Under the pieces are notes generated by a model that searched no databases, had not been told where the DNA came from, and worked only from the letters and a program-made list of their open reading frames with translations. Made by a program: the position numbers and the translations under genes. 64,000 nucleotides of DNA from Sphagnum compactum (Eukaryota; Bryophyta; Sphagnopsida; Sphagnales). Shown here piece by piece: positions 48,601 to 59,440 of this stretch. The first letter of the stretch is position 1; each line of letters begins with the position of its first letter. The stretch is from NCBI GenBank assembly GCA_965153455.1, contig OZ234493.1, positions 8,050,213 to 8,114,212 of the forward strand, read 5' to 3'.

Positions 48601-51600
48601 TGACTTTAAAGGAAAATGTACATACAATAAATGAAAAAAAAGTAATAGACGAAGAGACAATAATAGACCATGCAACCAATGATGATACAACATAGGACAA
48701 TATAATAAATGACAATACAATATTTGACAAATCAATTACATATGAAAGGAAAATAATCAATGAAGATACAATAGTTAACTGGACATTTGTATACCATGTT
48801 ATAAACAATGTAGTAGTCATAGATGGAGCATCTGACCTAATACAAAAGGATGATGAAAAAATTGGATGAAAAATTACATCTATCCCCTACAAACATTTAT
48901 ACAATACAAGGATATATTGTCATAAAAAAAACCATTTAATAAGGAAAAAAATCAACAACCTAGTCCCTATAACTACAAGAACTATTAATGGTGAATTAGT
49001 GAATGGGGGTGGCAATTATGGTAGCCCTAGAATAATAAAAGGCAATAGTTATGTTACCTTTCAAATAATTAGGGGAAATAATTATGGCAACTTCAAATCA
49101 TTAACAATTGCATGTTCTATGATTGGGAAAATAGTCCCTAAACACATTAAAGGGCATCATCGTAACAATGACACTTGTAAGGCATTACATAAATGTAACA
49201 ATAGTAACATCACAACCATTAAAAAGGGGTGTGGTTAGATAATGGCCACATGCGCCTTTTGCAAAACGGTTCCTAACATTTGAGGTTGCAATTGTTGGGT
49301 AATAAAAGGCAAGATGACCCCATAGCTTGGCATTTGAGTGCTTGCATTGTAGAGGTTTAGGGAGATCATAACAAATAATAGGAAATTGTTTGCAAGAGAA
49401 TCATTCGTGGAAAGAATGTTCAAGCGAGTAGTAAAATAGGTGCATCAAAACATAGCAAGTTACAATAGGAAATTGTTTAAAGAAACAATGAAATGAAAAA
49501 GGAGGGCTATTAGATCAAGAAGTATTACAAAATATGATGGAAAGGTGAAGAAGACAAGGCATGATAATACTCACTTTGATGATGAGGAAATATAAGCTCA
49601 TGTAGTAGCAATGATACAAATGGTCAAGGTCTGGTTCAAGAGATTGAAACTAGGTGAAAAAAATTGGACTATTATGGTTGTGGGGACTCCAATAGTTTTT
49701 TAGAAGAGTTCATGGTGCATTTAATTATAGTAAAGAAGAGGCAGATTGTCTTCCAAATGTGGGCAAAAACGTCGATGGGCAAGTTCATTTCTAGGATTGA
49801 TTAAGATCTAAATTGTATCTTGATAATTTTTTGTTACCAGTGGTAGCTGAAGGAATTTGTTGCTTCCTAGTTAACTAAGCAGTGAAACTATTAAATTTGG
49901 CTAGTTTTAGAAGGATATGGTGGTAATTAATTTATCACCACACTTTTGCTAATTTGGAGGATTAAACATGGAATAAGTTGGACCACATTATTATTTAGGT
50001 TTTAGAAGGTGGTAAGTAGAAACTCCACCAATTAATTTTGGTTAATTAGTTGGCCAATTAGCTATCACTAGGAAGGGCCTCATTTGGGGAGTTTGGCTGA
50101 TTTGTGGAACATGGAAGGTGGGAAAACTATGATATTTAGAAGAAGGGAAATCCTCTTTGGAGGACCATCTTTTCATTTTATCTTTCCCATTCTTGTTTAT
50201 GGTTGTGGTGTTTATTAGCAAAGAAGTTAAGGATGCTATTAGAGGAGAAGTTAGAAAAAGCTTGGGAGAAGTGGAAAATAACTTGTTGTACCTGAAGCTT
50301 CGGAGTAAAAAATGTTTGGTCTTATGGAAATTATTTCTTTGTACTTACATACTTGGTTTTTAAAAAGTTTCTTTAACATGTGTGTTTGTGCAAGAAATGT
50401 TTAATTCTATTTGGAAATCAAGACACATGAGGGTAAATGACCTTTTGGCCAACTAGGAAAAAGATGTAGTAGGTTTAAAATGTTTGGTGGTAGTCTATAG
50501 GCATTACATAGGGTTGCAACAATGGTGGAAACATTTGCAACATGTTTAAAATGTTTGGCAATAATCTATATGTGGTACATAAGGTTGCAAAAATGGTGGC
50601 AATGCATGCATCACCCATTTTCATATTCTTTATGTGTTTTTTGAGCATTTTCGTGGGTGGTAGGATAATTATTCTTTGTCTTGCATTGTTTTTGAGTTTC
50701 GACTTCTAGTCCCATAATTTTGGTTTGTTGATTTTCCATTTTTGATAAGTAAGTTCTTTTAGATGTACGTACTTGCTAGGCCCTAGAAGGTGGTATTAAT
50801 AAAAAACATGGTTTTTACATAAAAGTTGTTGGCAGAAAAGTTGTGGCTACCATATCTTGGAAGTGAAATTTCATTACCAAAACCTAGCAAGCAGGAGATG
50901 GATCGTTTCAATGCATGATTGGCACCTATAGATGCATTAATGAGAGAAGGCTAAAATGCAAGTCATATGCACAATTGGCACATGAATTACCAGGTAAGTT
51001 GGAATGATATTACAAGTTGTAACATTGAAGATAAAACAAACTTATTATAGTCATAGTCTCATGTGCATTGTCAAAGGAATCGAGGATGGGATTCACATCA
51101 ACTAAGCATATTATTGCTTCCAAGGATTGGTGTAAGAGGTTAGTGATTTCATCATCAACACCCAAAATGTAAAGTTTTTTTCTATGCAAATTTTCAACAT
51201 GCTATTATAAGTATGGTTCCCTTTTACTAGTGTTGAAAATCATGCAATAGCACAAAGGTAGGAGGGGAGGGAGGAATCAGATGATGATGTTCCCAAAGTT
51301 ATTTGAAGATTTGTTGCAAACATCAACCAATAATGTAACCCTACATCAAAGGAAGAAAGGTGTCCCCCATCCATTGCATCTCTAGTCATGTGGACATGAT
51401 TATTATTGAAAACCATCCTTAATTTTCCCTTAGAAACACATATTCCAGTAGGTAGGAATTAGGCATGTTACTACACTAGGGTCTTTGATAGAAAATCCTA
51501 AAACTACAAGATTTTACATTAATTTCAAGGTTGTTGAGTTTTTTACATTGTTGAACGTGGGTGTTATAATGAAATCAACAACTTAGAAGAAGTGGAGTTG

Positions 51601-52411
51601 GCTATTGTAACCACAAAAGGAAGGAGTATTAGATCCTCCACCCCCTTGAAGAATAAATGGTGGAAGCACAAGTGACCTCACTTGACACTATTGTAGCTAT
51701 CCCATAAGAGGAAATGATTGATATATTTTAGAGGTACAATGCGATTGATGCCATCAATGTGTAATTGAGGTGCAATAAGAGGAGTCAATATTGGAAGAAG
51801 ATGAAGTATCTATGTGGCTAACGATTTCTTTAGGAATATTGGAGTTGCAAAAGAATTCAATTCGCCTCCTCCAATAGCAATGAAACCAAAATCTCCACAT
51901 TAGGTACCCTTATCAAGACCCCCAATTTTTGTGCAAATACCCCCCATGGGAGTAAGGGAACTAGGCATTGGACCTACTACTATAATTTCTTCTAATGGAG
52001 CCAATCCAATTGTAGTCAATATAGTAATAACTATTGTTAATCCATTAACCAAATTTGGACAAGTTTTCAAACTAAAATATCTAATCATGTCACCATCTTC
52101 TTTAGTTTTTCCATTATTACAAGAAAATTTGAACATGATGCAACCAATTTTTTAAGCACATGAATACCTAAGCTCAATGTTTTTGATGTAATAATCTCAT
52201 TATAAGAGTTGAATTAGAAATTGTTCAAGCTATTGAGAAGCAATGGCAATCGGTAGAAAGTAAAGTTAGGCAATATTAGGACCACATTACACCACTAAAG
52301 ATTCATATGTTGGGTGAACAAAAAAAGAACTACAACCTTGTAATCACTATAGATCATAGATTGAAAAGATAAAATCTTTAACCAAAGGATGCGAACCAAA
52401 GCAAAAGAAGC
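48601..52411. other. Unassigned interior of the gypsy element
   Basis: About 3.8 kb between integrase and the polypurine tract. I found no gag zinc knuckle, second pol or envelope-like frame. The part at 48640-48780 has irregular repetition of ACAATA, GATGATACAA and AATGACAATACAATA. It may be displaced gag, a nested insertion or captured DNA. Confidence 0.5.
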
Positions 52412-52424
52412 AAAAGGGAGATAA

Positions 52425-53242
52425 TGTTAAAGGTGGAAAGTAGTATTTTATTATTGCAACAATAGGGTAAGAAGGGTAAGAAGTAATTATTTTAAGTAAG
52501 GTTGATTTGCTTACCTATTTGCATATTCATTAAGACAAAATTGATTGTAGGAATAGCAAGGGAGAAAGGTTAGGAGAAATTAGTGGATTTGCATTGAAGA
52601 AGCCACAACTATTCATAGTAGTTGTTGGCTACTTAGAGGTTGTGGGGTGAATGAGATGAGATGATGTTTGGGTATGGAATGAGGTTTTTTGCTTTGTATG
52701 TGTGAGAGAACTTACTAGTGTGGTGTGTGTTGCTATGGTAATGTCAAAATAAATAAATGATTGAGTTACCAATAATGCACCTTTGATGCACAAACGTATT
52801 GTTATTTTTGGAATACAAGTTATGAAGGTGATTTTTTGGTGAACAAGTGCAAGCACATCATTATTGTAATTTTGATTTCAAGTTGTTGATTTATTTTTAT
52901 TATTCTATTATAGTTGTGCAAATGGCAATTTTGTTTGGTTCTTCAAGTTTTCTTGTCAATTTTTAATTTTAGTTGCTAGAGTAGTCACATCTATAGCAAT
53001 TGTATTGTTATAATCCAAGTTTTGATATGCATGTGTAGTTGTTTGTTAAATCATTAAGTTTTGTTGTCTTATTTTATGTCATCGTTGTAGTTGTACAATT
53101 ATTATATCTTTACCATAATCAAAATCTAGATGTATAATAGTAAAATCATTCTCACCTTTATTTTATTATTATTTTTTTAGTAAGATGTAATTTTCTCATT
53201 AGAGCTACTATTATGACTTTTGCTCTATTGGGCCTTGGGACA
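52425..53242 (+). repeat. 3' LTR of the gypsy element, with ~310 bp extra sequence
   Basis: It starts TGTTAAAGGTGGAAAGTAGT right after the polypurine tract. It matches the 5' LTR up to TTTGATTTCAAGTTGTTGAT (about 52888), then contains about 310 bp not found in the 5' LTR, and rejoins at CTACTATTATGACTTTTGCTCTATT (about 53203). The terminal GGGCCTTGGGACA aligns with AAACCATAGAAAA of the 5' copy, mainly through G-to-A changes. Confidence 0.75.
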
Positions 53243-53419
53243 CCTTTGTGGGGTGTCCATTGCCATGGCCTTCAACAATGAATCAAGCGTCCCTTTACAT
53301 ACTCCATGGAAAAGAAAAAATTAGAGGTTGTGCTAGCGAGGTTTTGCATATGTTGAACAAGTATGGCAATTTGAATTCACATGTGAAGTCTATGTTTCAT
53401 GGATGAAATGTAATTATAG

Positions 53420-53845
53420 AGCGTATTTCTTGAATGAACTTTATTTCATACTAAGATTTTGTGAATTTTCATGAATTGATTTCCATTCCATCAGGACGGC
53501 TTAAATTTCACATCACTCACAAAAATGGATGGAAAAATAAAATAAAAATTGAAGTCAAAACCTTCCAATTTGCTCTCCATATGTTCAAAATGTAATATGG
53601 GGGTAGTTTGGATTTTGAAAAGGCTCCTCTCAAGCTTCAAAGACACCCATCAAGTAAAAAACAATGAAGAGAGAGAAGGGAAAAATGGGAGGAGCCTAAG
53701 GCAACCTGTGGAAGAAACAAAAAAGAAAAAAAAAAGAAAAGGGGCAGTCTGTTTTTCTGGGGCAAAAGTGTGGGCAGACCAGAAAAAAAAAACATTCAGG
53801 CCTTGTATGTACAACCCAGAAAATTTGAAAACTATGGGCAGCAAT
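53420..53845 (-). repeat. Right inverted arm around the gypsy element
   Basis: Reverse complement of 43848-44300, moderately diverged. The arms are about 9.1 kb apart and probably were closer before the retrotransposon inserted between them. Confidence 0.75.
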
Positions 53846-54500
53846 GGTGAGTCGATTGTTTAAAATAATTTGTGAAATTGACTAATAATAAATCATATTA
53901 TAAACTAGAGTTATTTAACCTAATGATTTAATGCAAGAAAAAGTTGAAATCTCTCAAGAATTGTTTATTTCCTTTTTTTTTTCAATTTTGTGATGTAGCC
54001 AAGGTGGCAATATCCATAAGCTGATTTAGTCAAATATGGCTATTTTAAAAAAAGAAAGAAAAAAGAAATTAAAAATCCTTATATAATTCTTCCTAATTGA
54101 CCATGTAGAGAAATTTCGTGATTTTAGGCAAAAAATAATTTCAAAACGTCATAGAATCTGCACCCAAAAAAAAATTAAAAAATCAAAAATTTCACAACCA
54201 TGCGACATTTCTCAGAAGAAAAGAGGAGGGCTGCCCTCAAGACCAACTCCAAAACTACCCTAGCTCTAGTCAACTTGTTACTGAGCGGTTTTGGGGGGGT
54301 GGGGGGGGGGGGGTGAGCAGTTGAATCAAAATTTACTTCCGTAAGTTTCGCCATTAAATCCGCCGGCCAATTTGAGTTAGCCACAAAAGGAGGGGAAAAG
54401 TTTTGGGCAAAAAGAAAAAGAAAAAAAGAGGAAAAAGAAAACCCTAGGAAAAGAAAGCTTTACCCCCCCGCCAAACAAATTCAATCAACCCAGTGGCCAG
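53846..54500. other. Non-coding sequence with long G runs
   Basis: No gene seen. A G-rich tract at 54294-54313 contains runs of 7 and 14 G. Confidence 0.5.
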
Positions 54501-54780
54501 AACTTGACCCCGCCACGTCATAAGACCCGAGTTCCGGACTGGGTGTGCGTGGCAAGTTTCGAGTGCATGAATTTCCACATTGCTCCAATCTGACCACGCC
54601 ACATCATCGAATAGAGTGTGTGCATGATGTGCCACCTCAATGCAGCTCGACCACGCCACGTCGTCAATTAGTTAGTGTGCTATACTTTCCACGTCATTCA
54701 AGGAAACCCCTCACTCCCGCCGCACCGCCCCCCCCCCACCATGACGCCACGCCACGCCACGTCATCAAATAATGGTACTG
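54500..54780 (+). promoter_or_regulatory. Array of CCACGTCA-type (ACGT-core) sites upstream of the carrier gene
   Basis: Imperfect ~60-80-bp repeats each carry GACCACGCCACGTCATCAA or a variant. CCACGTC occurs at 54513, 54656, 54689 and 54757, with a mutated copy (CCACATCATCG) near 54599. CCACGTCA contains the ACGT core recognised by plant bZIP factors. The array lies about 0.9-1.1 kb before the start codon at 55663. A regulatory role is inferred from motif density only. Confidence 0.5.
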
Positions 54781-55662
54781 TTTCCCACATGTTTGGCACC
54801 GCCGCAACACGAGACGTCCGGTGTTTGACCAGTCAGTAAAGACGAACCATGTGTTGCATGCGGAAATCATCGCAGCCGTTAAAAGAGACAAAGGGGAGTC
54901 GTAAGGTGCGGAGGCGAGGGTCGGGGGAAGTTTTAACGGTTGAGATGGAGCCGACTTTTTCTCCGGCCACCCGGCGCCTAAATGGAAAGGATGAGGCGAA
55001 ATCTGGAACAGAGACGTGGGGTGACCCGAAGCACTGGAGCCTTCGCTGAAACGCTGCGCCTCGCCTATTTTTTCCCTTCTCTTTCGCTTTTCTCTGCAGC
55101 GAATTTCCGCACAATTTTTGTGTTTTTGTGTTATTGTTTTTTTTGGTTTTTTGCTTCTCTTGAATTCTCGCAGTGGTTGGACGCCAGAGAGTGAAGATGC
55201 GCGTTTACTAGCTGCTTTTTTCCCGGTTCTGAGAACTTTTTTTCACCAGATATGGTCAAGGTTTCGGAACGGCCATGGTGTGTGTGTGTTTGCGACTGCG
55301 GCATGGCCTAGTTCTGTTTTCGTGAATAGGTAGGGTTCGTAGCAGTAGAAGTCTCTTGCTGAGAGAGAGAGAGAGAGAGAAAGAAGAAGGGAGGAGGAGG
55401 AGGAACATGTTTCTGCAATCTTCGTGGACTGTGGAAGGTTACAACGAGAGAGAGAGAGAGAGGAGGCGAGTCGTTTGGAAAAAGCACTTGCAAAGCCGTT
55501 GAGCATTTCTTTTCCTCTCCACCGAATTTGTCGACACTACTACCACTACTACGACGACGGATTCTCTGTCTGTCTTGCATTGTGTGTTGTTGTTGTTGCG
55601 GGGTTGCACATGAATGTGTCTTGCCATTCTCGTGAAAAAACAAATCTGTCACACTTTCTCTG
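54780..55662 (+). promoter_or_regulatory. GC-rich promoter and (GA)n-rich leader of the carrier gene
   Basis: Base composition rises in GC up to the ATG. Two (GA)n tracts (about 55361-55381 and 55446-55462) lie in the presumed 5' UTR. GA repeats are common in plant leaders and can bind GAGA-type BPC proteins. No TATA box can be assigned with confidence. Confidence 0.45.
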
Positions 55663-58600
55663 ATGGCGCCTGCTTTGTTGAGAGTAAGCAGATCAGAGAG
55701 AGGAGGAGATGATCACGTGACGTTCTTACTACAAGAGCTCTCTTTCATTCGGGAAAGTGTACTGAACCCCAGGCATTACCACAGCCGCCTCGTTGAGCAA
55801 TTTCAGGGATGGATTGGTTGTTTTAGACCACGCAGCAGAGGAGCAGCAGCAGGGTCCTCCTCCTCCTCCTCTGGTGGTTACCAAAATGTGAGAATTTCCT
55901 TCGCAGCAGCAATACAGTGTCCCTCTGTGATGCCCATGGAGAGGAGGAGTAGTATATTGTACCCTGGCGACAGTGAACCCGCTTTGTTGCTCAAAAACTT
56001 CATGGGAAAGATCCGAATTCCTTGTCTAGATGACACTGTTTCTTCGGAGGCAGCCAACACTGCTATCAATCACATCTTTGCAGGAACAATGGCCAGGACA
56101 TTGTCTCAGGTATGATGTTATTACATGTCGACTGATCTGACGATCTCTTAGAGTTGTGATGTTTGTGGCAAAATCTTGTGTCTGTCCTGGTTTTCGGTGC
56201 ACCGATATATCTGTGTCCCTACCTTGAATTTCTTCTTGGGTTGTCTCCAGAACTGTCATATGGGTTTTTTTTCTGAATTTAGTAGTTGTTGCACAAGCTT
56301 GAGAATGGATTTTCAACACAAAATTTTGTGTTCAAAAGTTGAAAATTCAAATCCTTTTTTGTCAAGCACAGCAGATTTCTGTAAATATTCTAATTGTGAA
56401 GTTGGGAGGAACAAAATTCTTGGCTCTAATCCAAGGAAGGTCATGGCAGAGCTGCAGCTCAAAGGAAGATGATGATGGCTCATGTGGACTGGGACCATGC
56501 ATATGCCACAGATCATTTTTGATCTGAATACCTTTTTGATGAAACTGCTTACATTCCTGAGTTCATCCAGTTAACAAAAAACTCCAAGTGCAATGTACAC
56601 TGCCACTATCTGGAACCCCTGATATTGTTTTACTTCTGTAATGAAGATTTGCAGTTTGTAGAATATTCTAGGGGTTCCAGTTTTTGACTTCCCTGGTTCA
56701 GTAACAGGTGGATCCCATCTCTGTTGCAGGTTTGTGGCCATCCTGTGGACACTGTGAAGACGAGAATGCAGATACGAGAGCCAACAAAGAAGCTTCGCAA
56801 ATGGAAGAAGAAAATTATCTCAAAGCATATTGGAATTGGTCCAGTTGGTGTCGATAATTGGTTCTTCAAGGGGCCTGCAGATCTGTATCGTGGAGTGACA
56901 GGGGCTATCCTTGGCACTGTGCCAAATGCACTCTTATATTTTGCTGTATATGAAAGTATGCTTTCTTCAATTCCTAACAACATAAAAGAGTTTTGGATTT
57001 CAAGCTTGAGTCTGCTAGGATTATCATTAGTCAGTCAAGTGTCTCCATCTCAATGGTCCAATGTTGCATTGACATGGGGAGGGTTAACATCATGATGACC
57101 TTCCGAAGATTTTTAGTTATTTTCGACCAAGCGCAGAACTATTTGCAGAAGGAGAGAATGAGATGACACATAAATTTGATAATTTTGGGAGCTTAATTGT
57201 GTCACATTTGTGCTATTCAGCTTCAACATCAAAGCTTGAGAAATATCTGCCAAAGGGAGCTGTTCATGTGGTGTCTGCTTCTATGGGTACCATTGTAGCT
57301 TCCATAGTGCGGGTGATGCCTCTAACTTGATTCCTTTTTACACCCAATTACATGATTTGAAATTCCTTCTATATTTTTCTGAGTGTGCATCTTACTCATT
57401 GTTGGAAAGTTGCAATTCTTCTTTTATCCATATTAAGGACCTTTGCGTCTCATTTATCTCTTTTGTTCATTCATGTTTTTTAACTGTTCATTCTTGTTGG
57501 CCTGTCATAGGTTCCTGCGGATACCCTGAAACACCGTGTCCAAGCCTACATGCATCCAAATGGTAAGTCTATGACCTCTCTGATAAAATTGTGTCAACAG
57601 GAACCCTGTGGCATTTCTAGAAAGATTGCTTGTACAAGCTGCTTAATGTGACAGAACCAGAAATTTTTTTTGTGACTGATGCAATGAAACAAGTTGTCCA
57701 ACACTACGGAGAGCTAGTTATTGCTTTGAGTCTGATTTTGGGTGTGTTGGCTGGCAGTGTTTGAAGCCTTCCGGTCAGTGGTGACAGCTGAGGGTATTGG
57801 TGGGCTGTACAAAGGGTTTTGGCCAACTCTTCTTCGTGATGTTCCTGAAATAGCCATACAGGTACTTTCTGGCAAGTCCCCACATCATACCCTGATTTTT
57901 ATGTTGCACATGATGTCCCTTCATACAGAAGCTGATAGCCAGATGGGAAATGACTTCCTTTTGCATGTGTGGATGCTTGTTTCTGACTTGTTTCATGACA
58001 TGGTTGATTGGGAGTTTTGCAAGGGACAAGTGGATTTGTCTCCAGGTTTAGGTTGGGCTATATCTGTGTTTGATTTGTCTTTTGAGTTTTACATTTGTCA
58101 ACCTCTAATGGTCAAGATAGGCTTCTATATGTAACTGACAAAGGTGGAAGGGTTTTGGATAATGGTTTGCAGTTTGGTGTGTATGAGAAGTTGAGAGGTG
58201 TGGTGCAGGCAAAGCGCAATGTCACCAAGCTTACGTATGTCTCTTACATATTCACTTTGTCTTCAGTCAGCTTGGGCCTTTGTGGATCAGTGTCCAAATG
58301 AGTGTTTACGTGTGTGCGTTGATTACCTACATTGCACAATATTACTGAAAATGGAGGGCAATGCCCCTTTTCCCTTTCCTAGACCAGAATAAATTGTTGG
58401 GAGACCTCTTCCAAGTCAATGAATTCAAAGTTGTATTATTTCAGTGAAGTTAAACCGTTAGTATAATCTTGTTTTGCAGGACCCCAGAACATTTGGCACT
58501 GGGAGCATGTGCAGGTGCCATTGCAGCCACAATTACCATGCCAGTATGACACTTTTTTCTCTTAGAGCCTGTCTTAATCTGTAAGCTCTTGGTTGCTGGA

Positions 58601-59440
58601 ATGAATGCAACTAGTCAGCTCAGGAACAGCAGAACCCAACAAGGTCTTAGGAGGCATCCACCTACCCCACTTTGAGATGCCATTAAGAGGTCACAGTGTA
58701 CATGAAGTTTTAAGCAGAAAATATTGGCATGGCAGATCGCAATAGCCCAATGTGTATTGGTGGGGTGATAAAGAACGTGCATTGTTTTGTAACAGCTGGA
58801 TCTTGTGAAGACGCATCAGCAGTGCGGGATTGGTCAGGGCATTCCAAGGATAGTTATGTCTGTTATGGAGGAGAAGGGAGCTGCTGGTCTCTTCACTGGC
58901 GTGGTATGTGCTTGTTAATGCAAGTTCATTGTTCTTGCTTGCTTTGATAGACACAAATTTGTAGTTCTTGACTAGAGAATAGTCTACTGGGGGTCAGTGA
59001 TTACACATCTTGTGTACTTTGATCTCAAAAAATCCTCCAATACTCATCAACAGGTTGGTTTGAATTTTCTCTTTTAAAGTTACCTTGTCATATACTTTTT
59101 ATTGTGTTGATTTGCAGGGTGCACGGGCCTTACATGTGTCACTTATGTCAGCTCTATTTTTTGGATTGTTTGAATACTGCAAGATGGTATGTTCATAGTC
59201 CCTTCCATGGCACAATTAGGTGGTGATGCTGCAGAAGTTCTTGGTGTTGATGATGGAAACAATTACATGATGAATTGTTTTGTGTAACTTTGGCTGCAAA
59301 GGACACTTCATTAAAATAAGGGTGGCATGTCTGTGCAGGTAATGAAGCCTGATCGCATAGGTCTTGACAAGCTGCTCCTTCCCAAAATCTGGAGCAAAAG
59401 GCGCACCAAGATTTGGAAGCGACAATTTATCAGACACTGA
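55663..59440 (+). CDS. Mitochondrial carrier family (SLC25) protein (ten exons, 441 aa)
   Basis: Exons 55663-56109, 56730-56955, 57221-57312, 57511-57562, 57758-57861, 58173-58234, 58480-58543, 58796-58903, 59118-59186 and 59339-59440 join in frame (1326 nt) with GT-AG introns. The three-fold carrier signature Px[DE]xx[KR] is complete: HPVDTVKTR (residues 153-161), VPADTLKHR (256-264) and MPLDLVKTH (348-356). Second-half motifs are also present: LYRGVTGAILGTVPNALLYF, GLYKGFWPTLLRDVPEIAIQ and GLFTGVGARALHVSLMSALF. Such proteins have six membrane helices and exchange small metabolites across an organelle membrane. The 149-residue exon 1 adds roughly 120 residues before repeat 1, rich in Ser and Arg; it may hold targeting information. 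Overall look is closest to plant S-adenosylmethionine-carrier-like proteins, but the substrate cannot be fixed by eye. It starts at the first in-frame ATG (ATGGCGCC). Confidence 0.92.

Larger units (their letters stand above)
44465..53242 (+). mobile_element. Decayed Ty3/gypsy LTR retrotransposon
   Basis: Two similar LTRs flank a degenerate pol with the order protease, reverse transcriptase, RNase H, integrase, which is diagnostic of Ty3/gypsy. A polypurine tract (AAAAGGGAGATAA, about 52412-52424) lies exactly before the 3' LTR. Only about 270 bp separate the 5' LTR from the protease, so a normal gag is absent, while about 3.8 kb of unassigned sequence lies between integrase and the polypurine tract. 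Numerous stops and the divergence of the LTRs show that the copy is old and inactive. It lies inside a larger pair of inverted arms (43848-44300 and 53420-53845). Confidence 0.85.

Noticed and set aside
54594-55114. Short Arg/Pro-rich frames in the GC-rich region before the carrier gene
   Set aside because: They follow from high GC content and repeats in the promoter and leader; no conserved domain.
56956-57095. Continuation of carrier exon 2 to a stop
   Set aside because: Reading on gives non-family sequence; the GTATGC donor at 56956 restores the conserved sequence in exon 3 with the right phase.
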